From contig JAHHDT010000001.1 in assembly GCA_019739225.1 (NCBI GenBank), positions 1,054,001 through 1,118,000 of the forward strand: 64,000 nt of DNA, written 5' to 3'. The notes under the pieces are model-generated. The model did no database searches and was not told the origin of the DNA. It was given only the letters and a program-made list of their open reading frames with translations. The DNA comes from Aquamicrobium sp. GTDB lineage: Bacteria; Pseudomonadota; Alphaproteobacteria; Rhizobiales; Rhizobiaceae. Every line of letters starts with the position of its first letter. Position 1 is the first letter of the stretch. The translations under genes and the position numbers were made by a program. Positions 48,127-59,121 of this stretch are shown here, piece by piece.

Positions 48127-49149
48127 TCACTCATAGAATGCGTCGTTGCGCTTCAGGGCTTCCACATAGGACTCGTAGATTGCGTCCGGGTCTGCCCCCT
48201 TCGCCTCCACGTCCGCGCGCCAGGCCTCGATGAGCGGCTTCGATGCGTCACGCCACAACTGGACCTCCTCATCAGTCGGCTTGTAGAGCGTGTGCTCCCC
48301 GGAATCGATCATCTTCTGACGCCCGGAATACTCGTTGTCGGCCCAGCCGATCGAGAACTTCTCCGACCACTCCGCAGTGCAGTGGTCGTCGATGACCTTG
48401 CGGTTCTCCTCGCTCATGCCCTCATAGGTCGCCTTGTTGAAAAGCAACATCTGGGACGACAGATAGAATGGCATGTCGAGATGATATTTCGTCGCCTGGT
48501 CGATGCCAAAGATATAGATGGAGTTCCAGGGAAACGTCATCGCATCGGCCGTGCCCTTGGTGATCGCCTCGCGAGCTTCCGGCGCCGGAACCTGCACGCT
48601 GGCACCACCGAGCTGGCTGATGAAGCGCGCCATCGTGGCGTGGGCCGGGCGAATATTCTTGCCCCTGATGTCCTCCGGCACCTTGATCGGCTCCTTGGAA
48701 TGAAGCGTGCCGGGATCGTGCGGATTGATGAGGCAGAACTTCACGTCCGCCATCTCGCTTTCAGCGAGCGGCGCGTACCATTCGTGCAGCGCCTTGGCCC
48801 CGGACTTTGCGTTGGTTGCGTGGAACGGAATCTCCGCCAGGCTGTAGATCGGGAAGCGCCCAGCCTGATAACCGGGGTTGACGTAAGAAACGTCTGCTAT
48901 GCCATCGCGCGCCATATCGTAGTGATCGGGCGCCGCCCCAAGCTGGCTCGCGGGGAAGATCGTAACGTCGATCCGCCCCTCGGAAGCCTGCTTGATCGAC
49001 TCGATCCAGGGCTCCATGCCCAGGGGCTGGACGGGATGTGTCGGCGGCAGCCAGTGGGCAAGCCGCAGCTCGACTTCCGCGGCGGCAGCCGGCACGGCTG
49101 CCGATGCAAGTAAGCTGGCGGCAAACGCCGCTGCAATCGTGAACTTCAT
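48127..49149 (-). CDS. TRAP transporter solute-binding protein DctP (system 2)
   Basis: A 340-aa periplasmic binding protein with signal peptide ending AAVPAAAA. It shows ELRLAHWLPPTHPVQ, the Arg-containing gate RGKNIRPAHATMARFISQLGGASVQ and KGTADAMTFPWNSI. It is the first gene of the operon dctP-dctQ-dctM-DUF3237. An inverted repeat upstream may regulate it. Confidence 0.95.
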   Translation of the reverse strand: MKFTIAAAFAASLLASAAVPAAAAEVELRLAHWLPPTHPVQPLGMEPWIESIKQASEGRIDVTIFPASQLGAAPDHYDMARDGIADVSYVNPGYQAGRFPIYSLAEIPFHATNAKSGAKALHEWYAPLAESEMADVKFCLINPHDPGTLHSKEPIKVPEDIRGKNIRPAHATMARFISQLGGASVQVPAPEAREAITKGTADAMTFPWNSIYIFGIDQATKYHLDMPFYLSSQMLLFNKATYEGMSEENRKVIDDHCTAEWSEKFSIGWADNEYSGRQKMIDSGEHTLYKPTDEEVQLWRDASKPLIEAWRADVEAKGADPDAIYESYVEALKRNDAFYE

Positions 49150-49464
49150 GGTCTCCTCCCATTGCTTCGCTTCGCGATCGTATGCGCGATCGTCACGGAA
49201 AGCGGAGGGAGATTGTTATTGATTAGAACTATACAATCAAGCGGAAACTCCAGCGCCTGATTTGGGAGACCACGCACGACTTGGGGCCGAACTGCACCGG
49301 CTCCCTTCGCCGGGCGCCCAGCGGCTGCCGACCCCTCCCAAGCGCTGTAACGAGGGCTGGCCGACCTGCGAAATCTCCTCGGGAGGCAGTGTGCAGGCCG
49401 CAATAGCGTGTTGGGAACGCCGTCGAGCCTGCGCGAGCGATACCAGCGCCCCATAAGCCGATCG
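49150..49464. other. Gap between dctP (system 2) and the serine hydrolase gene
   Basis: About 315 bases without a gene. Near dctP it holds a GGAGGGAG tract and an AT-rich dyad at 49219-49240; the remaining part shows nothing recognisable. Confidence 0.55.
49219..49240. promoter_or_regulatory. AT-rich dyad upstream of dctP (system 2)
   Basis: TTGATT and AATCAA separated by 10 bases in an otherwise GC-rich region, about 70 bases before the dctP start. Candidate operator/promoter for the second TRAP operon. Confidence 0.4.
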
Positions 49465-50484
49465 CTAAACTTCCAGCGCCCCGATGATGTCCGCCAGCAG
49501 GCCGTTCAGCGTATCGCGATAGCCATTCTCGGCGGAGCGGCGGTTCTCGTCGGATGTGATCGCGACGGTCAGCGACAGTGCCGGCACGATATAGGCCATC
49601 TGCCCGCCATGCCCCCAGGCGAAGCGCACCTCCTGCCCGCCGATCTCGTGCAGGAACCAGCCATAACCGTAGCGGTAGCCGTTGAAGGGCGAGCGCGTGC
49701 GCGGCTGCCAAGATTGCTCGATCCAATCGGCGGACACGATGCGGGTGCCGTCGGGCGTACGCCCGTCATTGCGGTAGAGCTCGCCGAATGCGGCGAGCGA
49801 GCGCGTCGACATCGCCATCTGGTTGCCGCCGAGATAGATACCCTGCGGATCGCGCTCCCAGCCGCCGATGGCGAACCCTTCGAGCGGGTCGAACCAGTCC
49901 CGCGCCAGCGCCAGCATGGTGCGGCCGCTGACGCGCGTCAGGATCGCCGACAGCAGGTGCGTCGAGCCGGTCGAATAAAGCATGCGCCCACCCGGCTCGT
50001 CCTCGAACGGCATGGCGAGCGCGGCGCGTACCCAGTTGGCGCTCGCAACCCAGCGCCCGTAGTTCGGACCCGATGTACGGCCAAGCCCAGCCTGCATCGA
50101 CAGAAGGTTGCCGATGGAGATCCGCTCGAGCCGCGGGTCCGAATCTGCTGGCAGCTCGGCACGCAGAAGCGGCGCGATAGGCTGGTCTGGCCCTTCCAGC
50201 AGCCCCTTGTCGATGGCGATGCCCACCATTGCCGACACCACCGACTTGGAGGCTGACTTGATGTTGGTGGGATCGCCCGGCGCATGACCCCGATAGCCGC
50301 GCTCGGCGGTTATGCGGCCGTCGCGACACACCACCACCGCCTTCAGTGGCTCCAGCGCTCCGGCCCGCTCCAGAATATCGGCGACTGCTTCGGCGCTGGC
50401 CTCGCTTTCACTGGCCCGCACGGCCGGCGGCAGGGACAACAAAAGCGGGAGGGCGAGCGCGGTGCGGCGGGAAATGCGGATCAT
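49465..50484 (-). CDS. Serine hydrolase (beta-lactamase class C-like family)
   Basis: A 339-aa exported protein. The N-terminus MIRISRRTALALPLLL has a twin-arginine-like signal. The SxxK nucleophile is in NIKSASKSVVSAM, a YST segment (LYSTGSTHLL) takes the YxN place, and WGHGGQMAY corresponds to the HxG box. More likely an esterase/peptidase than a true beta-lactamase. Confidence 0.9.
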   Translation of the reverse strand: MIRISRRTALALPLLLSLPPAVRASESEASAEAVADILERAGALEPLKAVVVCRDGRITAERGYRGHAPGDPTNIKSASKSVVSAMVGIAIDKGLLEGPDQPIAPLLRAELPADSDPRLERISIGNLLSMQAGLGRTSGPNYGRWVASANWVRAALAMPFEDEPGGRMLYSTGSTHLLSAILTRVSGRTMLALARDWFDPLEGFAIGGWERDPQGIYLGGNQMAMSTRSLAAFGELYRNDGRTPDGTRIVSADWIEQSWQPRTRSPFNGYRYGYGWFLHEIGGQEVRFAWGHGGQMAYIVPALSLTVAITSDENRRSAENGYRDTLNGLLADIIGALEV

Positions 50485-50655
50485 CCATCGCAGCTAGGCG
50501 ATACCGGCGGCGAAATCACGACCCCTTCTGCCGATTCACGGCAAGTTTATCGCCGCCGCGCGTTGGGCCGGAAGCTCTCCCCTTCTGTTTCAGTTTCGCC
50601 TAATATGACAGCGGGTCGGACGGGCGAGACCAGAAGCGAGAGAGGGAGTATCGCC

Positions 50656-51147
50656 ATGCCCAATTCCATCCAGCAGCCGCAGGCTTTCGACATCGTCGGC
50701 GACCCGGTGCTAATCGCCGGCATAGGCCAGGGTTTCGAGGCGACGCTAAACTGGCGCGTCCATGACGGCCACGACGAGCGCACCGGCTTCTTCAATGTCG
50801 GCGGCGGCACGGGCGAGCACGGCCAGTTCCAGGTGCAGGCGGCGATCGGCAGCGCCGCGTTCCAGCTCGACCGGCTGTTCGTCGAGATGTTCGAGGAAAG
50901 TGCGCAGGACGGCTCGGAAATCAACAAGGTCATCGTGCCGGTAATCTACGGGCCGCGCATCGTGCCGGGCTATGTCGGGTTCCGCCTGCATCTGGTGAAG
51001 GCAGGCGACACGCTGTCGAAAATCGCCCAGCAGCACTATGGTGATTCAGGCCAGTTCCAGCGGATCGCTCGGGCGAACCCGCAGCTCGTTACCGATCCGA
51101 ACGTGATCTTTCCCGGGCAGGAACTGAAAGTGCCGATCGGGACTTGA
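50656..51147 (+). CDS. LysM domain protein with Gmad2-like Ig fold
   Basis: A 163-aa protein. Residues 1-105 resemble the Gmad2 Ig-like domain (ATLNWRVHDGHDERTGFFNVGG). The C-terminal LysM domain has LHLVKAGDTLSKIAQQHYGD and NPQLVTDPNVIFPGQELKVP. It has no signal peptide. The ATG at 50656 follows GAGAGGGAG; longer frames upstream lack support. Confidence 0.88.
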   Translation: MPNSIQQPQAFDIVGDPVLIAGIGQGFEATLNWRVHDGHDERTGFFNVGGGTGEHGQFQVQAAIGSAAFQLDRLFVEMFEESAQDGSEINKVIVPVIYGPRIVPGYVGFRLHLVKAGDTLSKIAQQHYGDSGQFQRIARANPQLVTDPNVIFPGQELKVPIGT

Positions 51148-51156
51148 GGAGGCCGG

Positions 51157-51573
51157 CTAGTCGGCCGATGGAACCGGGCAGCTCATGTCGCCTTCCTCGC
51201 AGTCGAGATAGGTCTTGAGCTGCTGCGTCCGCGCCTCGGTCAACGTCGTCTTGCAGCCGGCGACGATCAACGGGTAGATGCTGCCGCCCTCGACGCTCTT
51301 TGCCTGGAACGCGCACTCGCCGTCGCGGAAAGCGATCCACGCGCGCTGAGCTGCCGTCAGCGACGCCTTGGTCTCGTGGTCGTCACCGATCCGGCCTACG
51401 ATCTCGCGATAGGCCGAGTTGAGCGCCTTGTCGGCGGCATCGAATTCCTTGCCCGCGCAGATGTTCATCGTCGTCTGGTCCTGCGGGTCGGCGCATTCGT
51501 CCGCGACCGCGGGCAGGCTAGTGCCGCATAGGGCGACGACCGAAAGGATCAGCAGCTTTCGCGACAACGTCAT
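51157..51573 (-). CDS. LprI-like (DUF1311) secreted protein
   Basis: A 138-aa protein with a signal peptide (LLILSVVALCGTSLPAVA) and the LprI-type core CADPQDQTTMNICAGKEFDAADKALNSAY, then AQRAWIAFRDGECAF. Conserved Cys residues should form disulfides. Mycobacterial LprI inhibits lysozyme; the role here is inferred. Convergent with the LysM gene. Confidence 0.9.
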   Translation of the reverse strand: MTLSRKLLILSVVALCGTSLPAVADECADPQDQTTMNICAGKEFDAADKALNSAYREIVGRIGDDHETKASLTAAQRAWIAFRDGECAFQAKSVEGGSIYPLIVAGCKTTLTEARTQQLKTYLDCEEGDMSCPVPSAD

Positions 51574-51596
51574 CGGCTTCTTCCTCGCTTTCGCGC

Positions 51597-52253
51597 TCAG
51601 GACGATTTGGGCATGCGCGTGCGCGCCGGCCGCAGCCCTGTCTCTTCCAGCAGGCCCTTGCGCTTGGCGTCATAATAGTAGCCGCGCGAATAGAAGCGCA
51701 CTGCGAGGTCGTGATCGCCGTCGGCAGTGAGGTAGGCGCCGCGCAGATATTTGCCCGCATACATCAGGTTCGTCTCGGCATCGAGCAGCCCTTCGGGCGT
51801 GCCGCGATAGCCCATCGTGCGCGCCGTCTGCGGCAGGATCTGCATCAGCCCAAAATAGGGTCCGTTGCGCGCGGCGGGATTGAAGGTGCTTTCGCGCTCG
51901 ACAACGCGGCGCAGCAGCGAAACCGGAATCTGGTGTTGAGCGGCGTAGCGAGTAATCAGCGCGTCAAGCTCGGGGCTGCGCGCAGCAACCGCCTGACCGG
52001 GCATGAACACCGCCGTGGCCGGATTGTCCGGCGTCGGTCCGGCGAAAGCGGTCGGAATCACGGCATCCGTCGAAGCATCGGCCGCGAAGGCCGGCAGGGT
52101 CTCGACTGTTTCGGGCAGGACGGGATCGGAACCGGCGAAGGACATTTCAGGCTCGAGGCCGAGATCCGTCGACGTGCACCCGGAGGCGAGCACGGTGCAA
52201 AACAGCGCACCGACAGCGATTGTGAAGCGGAAAGGAGGCAAGGCCGCGCCCAT
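51597..52253 (-). CDS. Lytic transglycosylase (SLT domain) lipoprotein
   Basis: A 218-aa peptidoglycan lyase. The lipobox is in LFCTVLASGC. A low-complexity linker precedes the SLT domain from about residue 112: LLRRVVERESTFNPAARNGPYFGLMQILPQTARTMGY, with catalytic Glu in ERESTFNP, and NLMYAGKYLRGAY. The ATG at 52253 places the lipobox correctly. A sequence in the same operon direction follows (LprI-like), both concerned with muramidase chemistry. Confidence 0.92.
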   Translation of the reverse strand: MGAALPPFRFTIAVGALFCTVLASGCTSTDLGLEPEMSFAGSDPVLPETVETLPAFAADASTDAVIPTAFAGPTPDNPATAVFMPGQAVAARSPELDALITRYAAQHQIPVSLLRRVVERESTFNPAARNGPYFGLMQILPQTARTMGYRGTPEGLLDAETNLMYAGKYLRGAYLTADGDHDLAVRFYSRGYYYDAKRKGLLEETGLRPARTRMPKSS

Positions 52254-52387
52254 CTTTCGTTGGTTTGTTGGTCCCACCCGCGATTGCATTAGCCGAAACC
52301 GGACTATGAGGCAACGGCGGCAAGATGCTTGCTGGTCGCGCAGACCCGGCATTACAATGCAGACCCCCCTACACAGGAGACCCCGCC

Positions 52388-53287
52388 ATGCCGGCCCGCA
52401 TCCACCATCTGGCACTTGCTTTCATGCTCTGCGCCGTTGCCATGCCCGCGCTGGCGGCCGAGGAGACCATCTCGTTCGAAGTGGAGGGCATGAAGGTCGT
52501 CGGCACGCTCAACCTGCCGGATGGCGTAAGCAACCCGCCGGCGATCCTGTTGCTGCACGGCTTCACCGGCACGCGCGACGAGCTTGTGATCCCCGCAGTC
52601 GGCGAAGGGATCTTCGCCCGCGCCGCCCGCATGTGGGCGGAAAAGGGCATCGCCAGCCTGCGCATCGACTATCGCTTCAATGGCGAGAGTGACGGCGACT
52701 TCGCCGACTCCACGTTGCACGCCCACATCGCCGACGGGCTTGCCGCGCTCGACTGGCTGGCCCGGTCCAGTCGCGTCGACGACGATCGGCTTGCACTGGT
52801 CGGCTGGAGCATGGGCGGCGCGGTGGGCGCGGCCGTGGCCGGTCGCACCGAGCACGATCTCGACGCGGTCGCGCTGTGGGCGCCGGGCGTCAACATGGCG
52901 GCCTCCATCACGATGATGTTCGGACCGGAAACCGTCAAGAAAGGGCTCGCCGGGGGCGATGCACCGGTCACCGCCACGCTTCCCTGGGGCGACAAGATCG
53001 AGCTGAAGCCCGCATTCTTCCAGAGCCTGTTCGAGGTGGATCCCGTCGCCGAGATCACCGAATACGACGATCCGCTCTTCGTGGCCGTCGGCACCAAGGA
53101 TGACGTTGTGTTTCCCCAGCCAGCCTCTGGCCAGATCCTGCTCGACTATCGCGACGACGATGATGATGACGCCACGCTGTTCGTTCGCGAGATGGACCAT
53201 GTCTTCAACGCTTTCAACGGGGTGGAGCAGGTCGACGAACTGATCGGCGCAACGGGAGACTTCATCTCCAGGCATCTGGACGACTGA
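52388..53287 (+). CDS. Secreted alpha/beta hydrolase
   Basis: A 299-aa exported serine hydrolase with a signal peptide ending MPALAA. The oxyanion region is LLLHGFTGTRDE, the nucleophile elbow LVGWSMGGAVG, and the catalytic His probably EMDHVFN. An Asp run (YRDDDDDDATLF) near residue 258 is unusual. Substrate unknown. The ATG at 52388 follows AGGAG. Confidence 0.9.
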   Translation: MPARIHHLALAFMLCAVAMPALAAEETISFEVEGMKVVGTLNLPDGVSNPPAILLLHGFTGTRDELVIPAVGEGIFARAARMWAEKGIASLRIDYRFNGESDGDFADSTLHAHIADGLAALDWLARSSRVDDDRLALVGWSMGGAVGAAVAGRTEHDLDAVALWAPGVNMAASITMMFGPETVKKGLAGGDAPVTATLPWGDKIELKPAFFQSLFEVDPVAEITEYDDPLFVAVGTKDDVVFPQPASGQILLDYRDDDDDDATLFVREMDHVFNAFNGVEQVDELIGATGDFISRHLDD

Positions 53288-53401
53288 GAAGAAACATCTA
53301 CGCAGGAAAAGTGTCAGGAGCGTGCGGCGCACGTTTCGTTCCCTCTACGTTCCAGCGCACGTTCGTGCTAGCGTATGTCTGAATCGTCTGAGGCATGTTC
53401 G

Positions 53402-53971
53402 ATGAGCGAAGCCCTTCCGCAGAATCGCCTGGTCTTCGAGACCGAGCTCGGCTTTGTGGCCATCGCCTGGAGCCAGGTGGGGCTGACCCGTCTCGCGCTG
53501 CCCGAACGAGACCGAGAGGCCGCCGAACGCCGCGCCGCGCGCTGGACTGCCGAAACCGTCGCAACGCTGGACGAAGCCCCCGCCTTCGTAAGCGAAGCGG
53601 TTGCGCTTATCCGCCGTTATGCGCAGGGCGAGGCGATCGATTTTTCGGTTCTACCGCTGGACCTGGCCGGCATCGACCCGTTCCGGCGCGCGATCTATGC
53701 GGCAGCACTCAAGCTCGGCCAGGGCGAAGTCACCACCTATGGCGAACTGGCCGACCATGCGGGCTTCCCCAGGATGGCACGCGAGACGGGAGCCGCTCTG
53801 GGGCGGAACCCCCTGCCCCTCGTCGTTCCGTGTCACCGCATTCTCGCCGCAGGCGGCAAGATCGGTGGCTTTTCGGCGCCCGGCGGCACCGTGACCAAGG
53901 AAAGACTGCTCTCTCACGAGGGCGTCCAGCTAGGTCCGCCTCCGCCAGCACAGGCTTCCTTCGCTTTCTGA
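53402..53971 (+). CDS. ogt: Methylated-DNA--[protein]-cysteine S-methyltransferase
   Basis: A 189-aa DNA repair protein removing alkyl groups from O6-alkylguanine. The active-site motif is PLVVPCHRILAAGG and the helix-turn-helix part YGELADHAGFPRMARETGAAL. It lacks an Ada N-terminal domain, so it is Ogt-like. The ATG at 53402 is favoured by GAGG at the right distance; 53375 is the alternative. Confidence 0.94.
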   Translation: MSEALPQNRLVFETELGFVAIAWSQVGLTRLALPERDREAAERRAARWTAETVATLDEAPAFVSEAVALIRRYAQGEAIDFSVLPLDLAGIDPFRRAIYAAALKLGQGEVTTYGELADHAGFPRMARETGAALGRNPLPLVVPCHRILAAGGKIGGFSAPGGTVTKERLLSHEGVQLGPPPPAQASFAF

Positions 53972-54178
53972 GACCATCCTTCCGGGCTTTCCCGAGACTT
54001 GCGGGCTCAGGCCGCCGTTCTTGTGAATATCGGGGAAACTGACATAATCGACATGTCGAATCGATTGAGATCGGCTCGACAAGTTCACTTCTCCCGGTAT
54101 TCGTCCTGTATCCCCGAGTTCTCCTGGTTTCGGGTACGCGCGCATGCGTCACAAGAACAGAACGGCAGGGATCGAAAA

Positions 54179-54394
54179 ATGCTTCTTCCATCCGATGATT
54201 GCGCCAAGCGCCGGCTGACGGAACGAGCCGAGCTTACGGTCGCCGCAGAATTTCTGATCGCCCGAGGCTTCAGCGACGACGAGATCGCCGTCCAGCTTTC
54301 ACGCTTCTATTATGTCGACATCGACGCGCTGAACGACGTCGTTTCATCGATGACCGAGCATGGCGCGAAGCCCCAGTGGAGACAGGTCGCCTGA
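54179..54394 (+). CDS. Small conserved hypothetical protein
   Basis: A 71-aa protein of unknown function: ERAELTVAAEFLIARGFSDDEIAVQLSRFYYVDIDALND, probably helical with a helix-turn-helix-like rhythm. The ATG at 54179 has AGGGA upstream. Longer starts exist but lack ribosome binding sites. It is followed by a 250-base gap to the ugpC stop with no visible feature. Confidence 0.7.
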   Translation: MLLPSDDCAKRRLTERAELTVAAEFLIARGFSDDEIAVQLSRFYYVDIDALNDVVSSMTEHGAKPQWRQVA

Positions 54395-54644
54395 CCCGAC
54401 CCTTGACGGCGATGGCGGCGATACCCACATGACGCCTGTTCCTGCTGGTCGCGCCGCGAGGCGCTTGACCGGTCTTTCCTCAAAAGATGGCGCAATGCGC
54501 CGGCAGGAACCTTCGGCAATCATGGCTGGCCGCATGCGCCATCGACCCGGGTCGGTGATGGCGCGGCAAGTCACGGATGTACTGGCGGCCCCGCCTCGCG
54601 CGCGGCCGGCCTGGTTGCCCTGAGTGATTTCCCGCTTCGAGATA

Positions 54645-55733
<1,089 letters not shown>

Positions 55734-55746
55734 GGAGGTTGGTTTC

Positions 55747-56658
55747 TCACTTCTCGGTTTCGACGAGGCCCTTCACGAACCAGCGCTGCATGAACAGAAC
55801 CACCAGGATCGGCGGCAGGATTGCGAACACCGAGGTCACCATTACGAGGTGCCATTCCGTGTCCGCATCGGCAAACGAGATCATCTTCCGCAGAGCGATG
55901 ACGATCGTGTTCATGTCGTTGCTGTTGGTGACGAGCAGCGGCCAGAGATATTGCGTCCAGCCGTAGATGAACATGATGACGAACAGGGCCGCCAGATTGG
56001 TCTTCGACAGGGGCATCAGGATGTCCTTGAAGAAGCGCCACGGCCCTGCACCGTCGACCCGGGCCGCCTCGACCAGTTCGCCCGGTATGGTCATGAAGAA
56101 CTGTCGGAACAGCAGCGTCGCGGTTGCCGACGCCATCAGCGGCAGGATGAGGCCGGTGTAGGAATCGATCAGGCCGAGATCGACCATGACCTTGTATGTC
56201 GGCAGGATGCGTACCTCGACCGGCAGCATCAGCGTGATGAAGATCACCCAGAAAAAGAACATGCGGCCGGGGAAGCGGAAGAAGACGATCGCGAAAGCCG
56301 ACAGCACCGAAATCACGATCTTGCCGATGGCGATGCCCAGCGCCATGACGGTCGTGTTGAACAGCAGCGTGCCGACGCCCACCCCGCCGATGCGGCCGAC
56401 ACCGCCGAAAAGCGCCTCGTAATAATTGTCGAAGAAGTGCTCGCCCGGCAGCAGCGGCAGCGGCGGCCGCAGAATGGTCTGCAGCGAATGAGTGGAGGCG
56501 ACGAAGGTGTAGTAGATCGGGAACGCGACGATGAACACGCCGACGATGAGGATCGCATGGGCGATGTAGCGCGATCTGCGGCTGATGCCGAGCATCGCGC
56601 CTTGCTCGCGCCGACCGAGAGCGGCCGCCGTCGACTGCTGGGTGGCGGCCTCAGCCAT
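55747..56658 (-). CDS. ugpE: sn-glycerol-3-phosphate ABC transporter permease UgpE
   Basis: A 303-aa inner-membrane permease with the EAA loop [20 protein letters not shown]. It is slightly longer than E. coli UgpE because of a hydrophilic N-terminus ([19 protein letters not shown]). It overlaps ugpA by 8 bases. Confidence 0.95.
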   Translation of the reverse strand: MAEAATQQSTAAALGRREQGAMLGISRRSRYIAHAILIVGVFIVAFPIYYTFVASTHSLQTILRPPLPLLPGEHFFDNYYEALFGGVGRIGGVGVGTLLFNTTVMALGIAIGKIVISVLSAFAIVFFRFPGRMFFFWVIFITLMLPVEVRILPTYKVMVDLGLIDSYTGLILPLMASATATLLFRQFFMTIPGELVEAARVDGAGPWRFFKDILMPLSKTNLAALFVIMFIYGWTQYLWPLLVTNSNDMNTIVIALRKMISFADADTEWHLVMVTSVFAILPPILVVLFMQRWFVKGLVETEK

Positions 56659-57535
56659 AATGCACCTTCTTTTCCACGTAGCGGAACTGGATGGCCGTCA
56701 GCGCGATCACGATCACCATGAGGATCACCGACTGCGCGGCGGAGTCGCCGAGGATCAGATTGACGAAGCCGTCATTGTAGACCTTGTAGACCAGCGTCTC
56801 GGTAGCCTTGCCCGGCCCGCCGCCGGTGACGGCATGGATGATGCCGAACGTGTCGAAGAACGCGTAGGTCGTGTTGATGACCAGCAGGAAGAAGGTCGTC
56901 GGCGCCAGCAGCGGGAAGATGATCGTCCAGAAGCGCTTCGTCTCGCCGGCGCCGTCGATCGCGGCAGCCTCAATCAGCGTCTTCGGGATCGCCTGAAGTC
57001 CGGCGACAAAGAATAGGAAATTGTAGGAAATCTGTTTCCAGGCGGCAGCGGCGATCACAAGCACCATTGCCTGATCACCGCGCAGCAACGGATCCCACTG
57101 GTAGCCGGACGAGCGCAGCATGTAGGCGAAGGTGCCCATCGCCGGATTGAACATGAACAGCCACACCATGCCCGCAATCGCCGGCGCGATCGCATAAGGC
57201 CAGATCAGCATGGTGCGGTAGATGCCCCTGCCCCGGATGATCTTGTCCGCCATCACCGCCAGCAGCAGCGCGATCGCCATCGCGACGAAGGCGACGGCTA
57301 TGGAAAACACGGCCGTGTTCTGCAGAGCGTTGATATAGTTCGGCTCAGACAGCACGCGGCGGAAATTGGCCAGTCCCACGAAGGTGCTGCGCAGCCCGAA
57401 CGGATCCTCCCGCAAGACCGACTGGTAGAGCGCCTGGCTCGCCGGCCAATAGAAGAAGATGCCCACGATCACGAGCTGCGGCGCGATCAAGAGGTAAGGC
57501 AGGATCTTGTTGGGAAAGGTGACGCGCGGGGACAA
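56651..57535 (-). CDS. ugpA: sn-glycerol-3-phosphate ABC transporter permease UgpA
   Basis: A 294-aa permease: [25 protein letters not shown] loop [18 protein letters not shown], and [17 protein letters not shown]. The start is a TTG at 57535, supported by the strong GGAGGAGG tract 4-5 bases upstream; no ATG is better placed. Confidence 0.94.
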   Translation of the reverse strand: MSPRVTFPNKILPYLLIAPQLVIVGIFFYWPASQALYQSVLREDPFGLRSTFVGLANFRRVLSEPNYINALQNTAVFSIAVAFVAMAIALLLAVMADKIIRGRGIYRTMLIWPYAIAPAIAGMVWLFMFNPAMGTFAYMLRSSGYQWDPLLRGDQAMVLVIAAAAWKQISYNFLFFVAGLQAIPKTLIEAAAIDGAGETKRFWTIIFPLLAPTTFFLLVINTTYAFFDTFGIIHAVTGGGPGKATETLVYKVYNDGFVNLILGDSAAQSVILMVIVIALTAIQFRYVEKKVHYG

Positions 57536-57559
57536 GAAGCCTCCTCCACGGTGAACGGA

Positions 57560-57586
57560 CCGCCCGCGCGAATGTCGCGCGGGCGG
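57560..57586 (-). terminator. Perfect intercistronic hairpin between ugpB and ugpA
   Basis: Twelve-base stem CCGCCCGCGCGA/TCGCGCGGGCGG with a 3-base loop. No T-tract. Like the hairpins behind both dctP genes, it probably keeps the binding-protein message more abundant than the permease message. Confidence 0.78.
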
Positions 57587-57607
57587 CCGGGATTAGAGAA
57601 GAAGCTG

Positions 57608-58918
57608 CTAGTTGCCGATCGCCTGCTGGATGGCCGCGTTGCCACGTTCGACAGCGTTGTCGAGCGCCTGCTGCGCAGTCTGCTCGCCGGCAAGCATCTT
57701 CTCGAACTCCTCGTTCTCGATGTCGCGCACCTGCGGCAGGTTGACGAGGCGCACGCCGCGCGAGTTCTCGGTCGGCGCCTTGCCCATCATCTGCGTGATC
57801 GGGATCTCGCGGCCCGGGTTCTCGTCATAGAAGCCGGAGGCCTTGGTCGCCTCGTAGGCTGCCAGCGTCACCGGCAGATAGCCGGACACCTGGTGGAGAC
57901 GCTCCTGGATCTCGGTCTGTGACAGGAAGTTGAAGAATGCCGCGACGCCCTCATACTCTGCGTCCTCGTGGCCGCCGAACACCCAGAGGCTCGCGCCGCC
58001 GGGGATCGTGTTCTGCGGTGCGCCTTCTGCTTCCGGATAGTAGGGAAGCTGGCCGAGGCCGTAGTTGAGGCCGGACTTCAGCACGTCGCCGAGACCACCC
58101 GAAGACTCCGTCAGGATCGCGCACTCACCCGACAGGAAGAGCTGCTTGGCCTCGGAGGTGCGGCCGCCGTAGCGGAACGTGTCGTCCTTGGCGAGATCGG
58201 CGAGGTTCTGGAAGTGGGTGACGAAGAGGCCTTCGTTGATCTTCAGCTCGACATCGGTGCCGGCGAGGCCGTTCTCCTGCGTGCCGTACTGCAGATTGTT
58301 CCAGGCAGCGAAGTTCTCGAGCCCGATCCAGGTGAGCCAGGTCGAGGTCAGGCCGCAGGAAGCCGCACCCGATTCCTTGATCTTCTTGGCGGCTTCGAAC
58401 ACTTCCGGCCAGGTCTTGGGCGGGTTTTCGGTGTCGAGGCCGGCCTTCTCGAAAATGTCCTTGTTGTAATAGAGGATCGGCGAGGAGGAGTTGTACGGGA
58501 ACGACAGCATCGTGCCGTCGGGCTTGGAATAATAGGCGACGATGCCCGGCAGGTACTCGTCCTTGTTGAACTCTCCGCCACCCATCGACAGCACTTCGGC
58601 CACCGGCTTCACCGCGCCTTCGGCGGCCATCATCACGCCGGTGCCGACGTCGAAGACCTGGATGATGTGCGGCGACTGGTTCGCACGGAATGCGGCAATG
58701 CCGGCATTCAGCGTCTCGGGATAGGTGCCCTTGAACACCGGAACGACCTTGTAGTCGCTCTGGCTCTCGTTGAACTCCTTCGAGAGCGTTTCCACGACCT
58801 CGTTGTTGGCGCCGGTCATCGCGTGCCACCACTGGATTTCGGTGACGGCGAAGGCCGCGGATGTGGACAGAACGGTGAATGTCGCGGCGAGTCCGGCCGC
58901 AAAGCCCTGGGTCTTCAT
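57608..58918 (-). CDS. ugpB: sn-glycerol-3-phosphate-binding protein UgpB
   Basis: A 436-aa periplasmic binding protein with signal peptide (AAGLAATFTVLSTSAAFA). The mature start TEIQWWHAMTGANNEVVETL and SFPYNSSSPILYYNKDIFEKAG are typical of UgpB. The ATG at 58918 follows AAGGGAG. It is the first gene of the operon; no pho box was identified upstream. Confidence 0.95.
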   Translation of the reverse strand: MKTQGFAAGLAATFTVLSTSAAFAVTEIQWWHAMTGANNEVVETLSKEFNESQSDYKVVPVFKGTYPETLNAGIAAFRANQSPHIIQVFDVGTGVMMAAEGAVKPVAEVLSMGGGEFNKDEYLPGIVAYYSKPDGTMLSFPYNSSSPILYYNKDIFEKAGLDTENPPKTWPEVFEAAKKIKESGAASCGLTSTWLTWIGLENFAAWNNLQYGTQENGLAGTDVELKINEGLFVTHFQNLADLAKDDTFRYGGRTSEAKQLFLSGECAILTESSGGLGDVLKSGLNYGLGQLPYYPEAEGAPQNTIPGGASLWVFGGHEDAEYEGVAAFFNFLSQTEIQERLHQVSGYLPVTLAAYEATKASGFYDENPGREIPITQMMGKAPTENSRGVRLVNLPQVRDIENEEFEKMLAGEQTAQQALDNAVERGNAAIQQAIGN

Positions 58919-59121
58919 GTTACGCTCCCTTAATTCGTTGGCGAAAGATCCGGGATACCAGGCGCAACCCAAGGCTGCGCGGCCGGTAGCCGGCTCCGCA
59001 ATCGGGAGTATTGTCGCTCTATGACGGCTCGGCAACAGTTTTGTTTCACTTTCATGAAATTTCGCGGCGAACATTCCACAGCGAAACGCGAGCGAAACGA
59101 AAATCAGGCGAAAGTCCGCGC

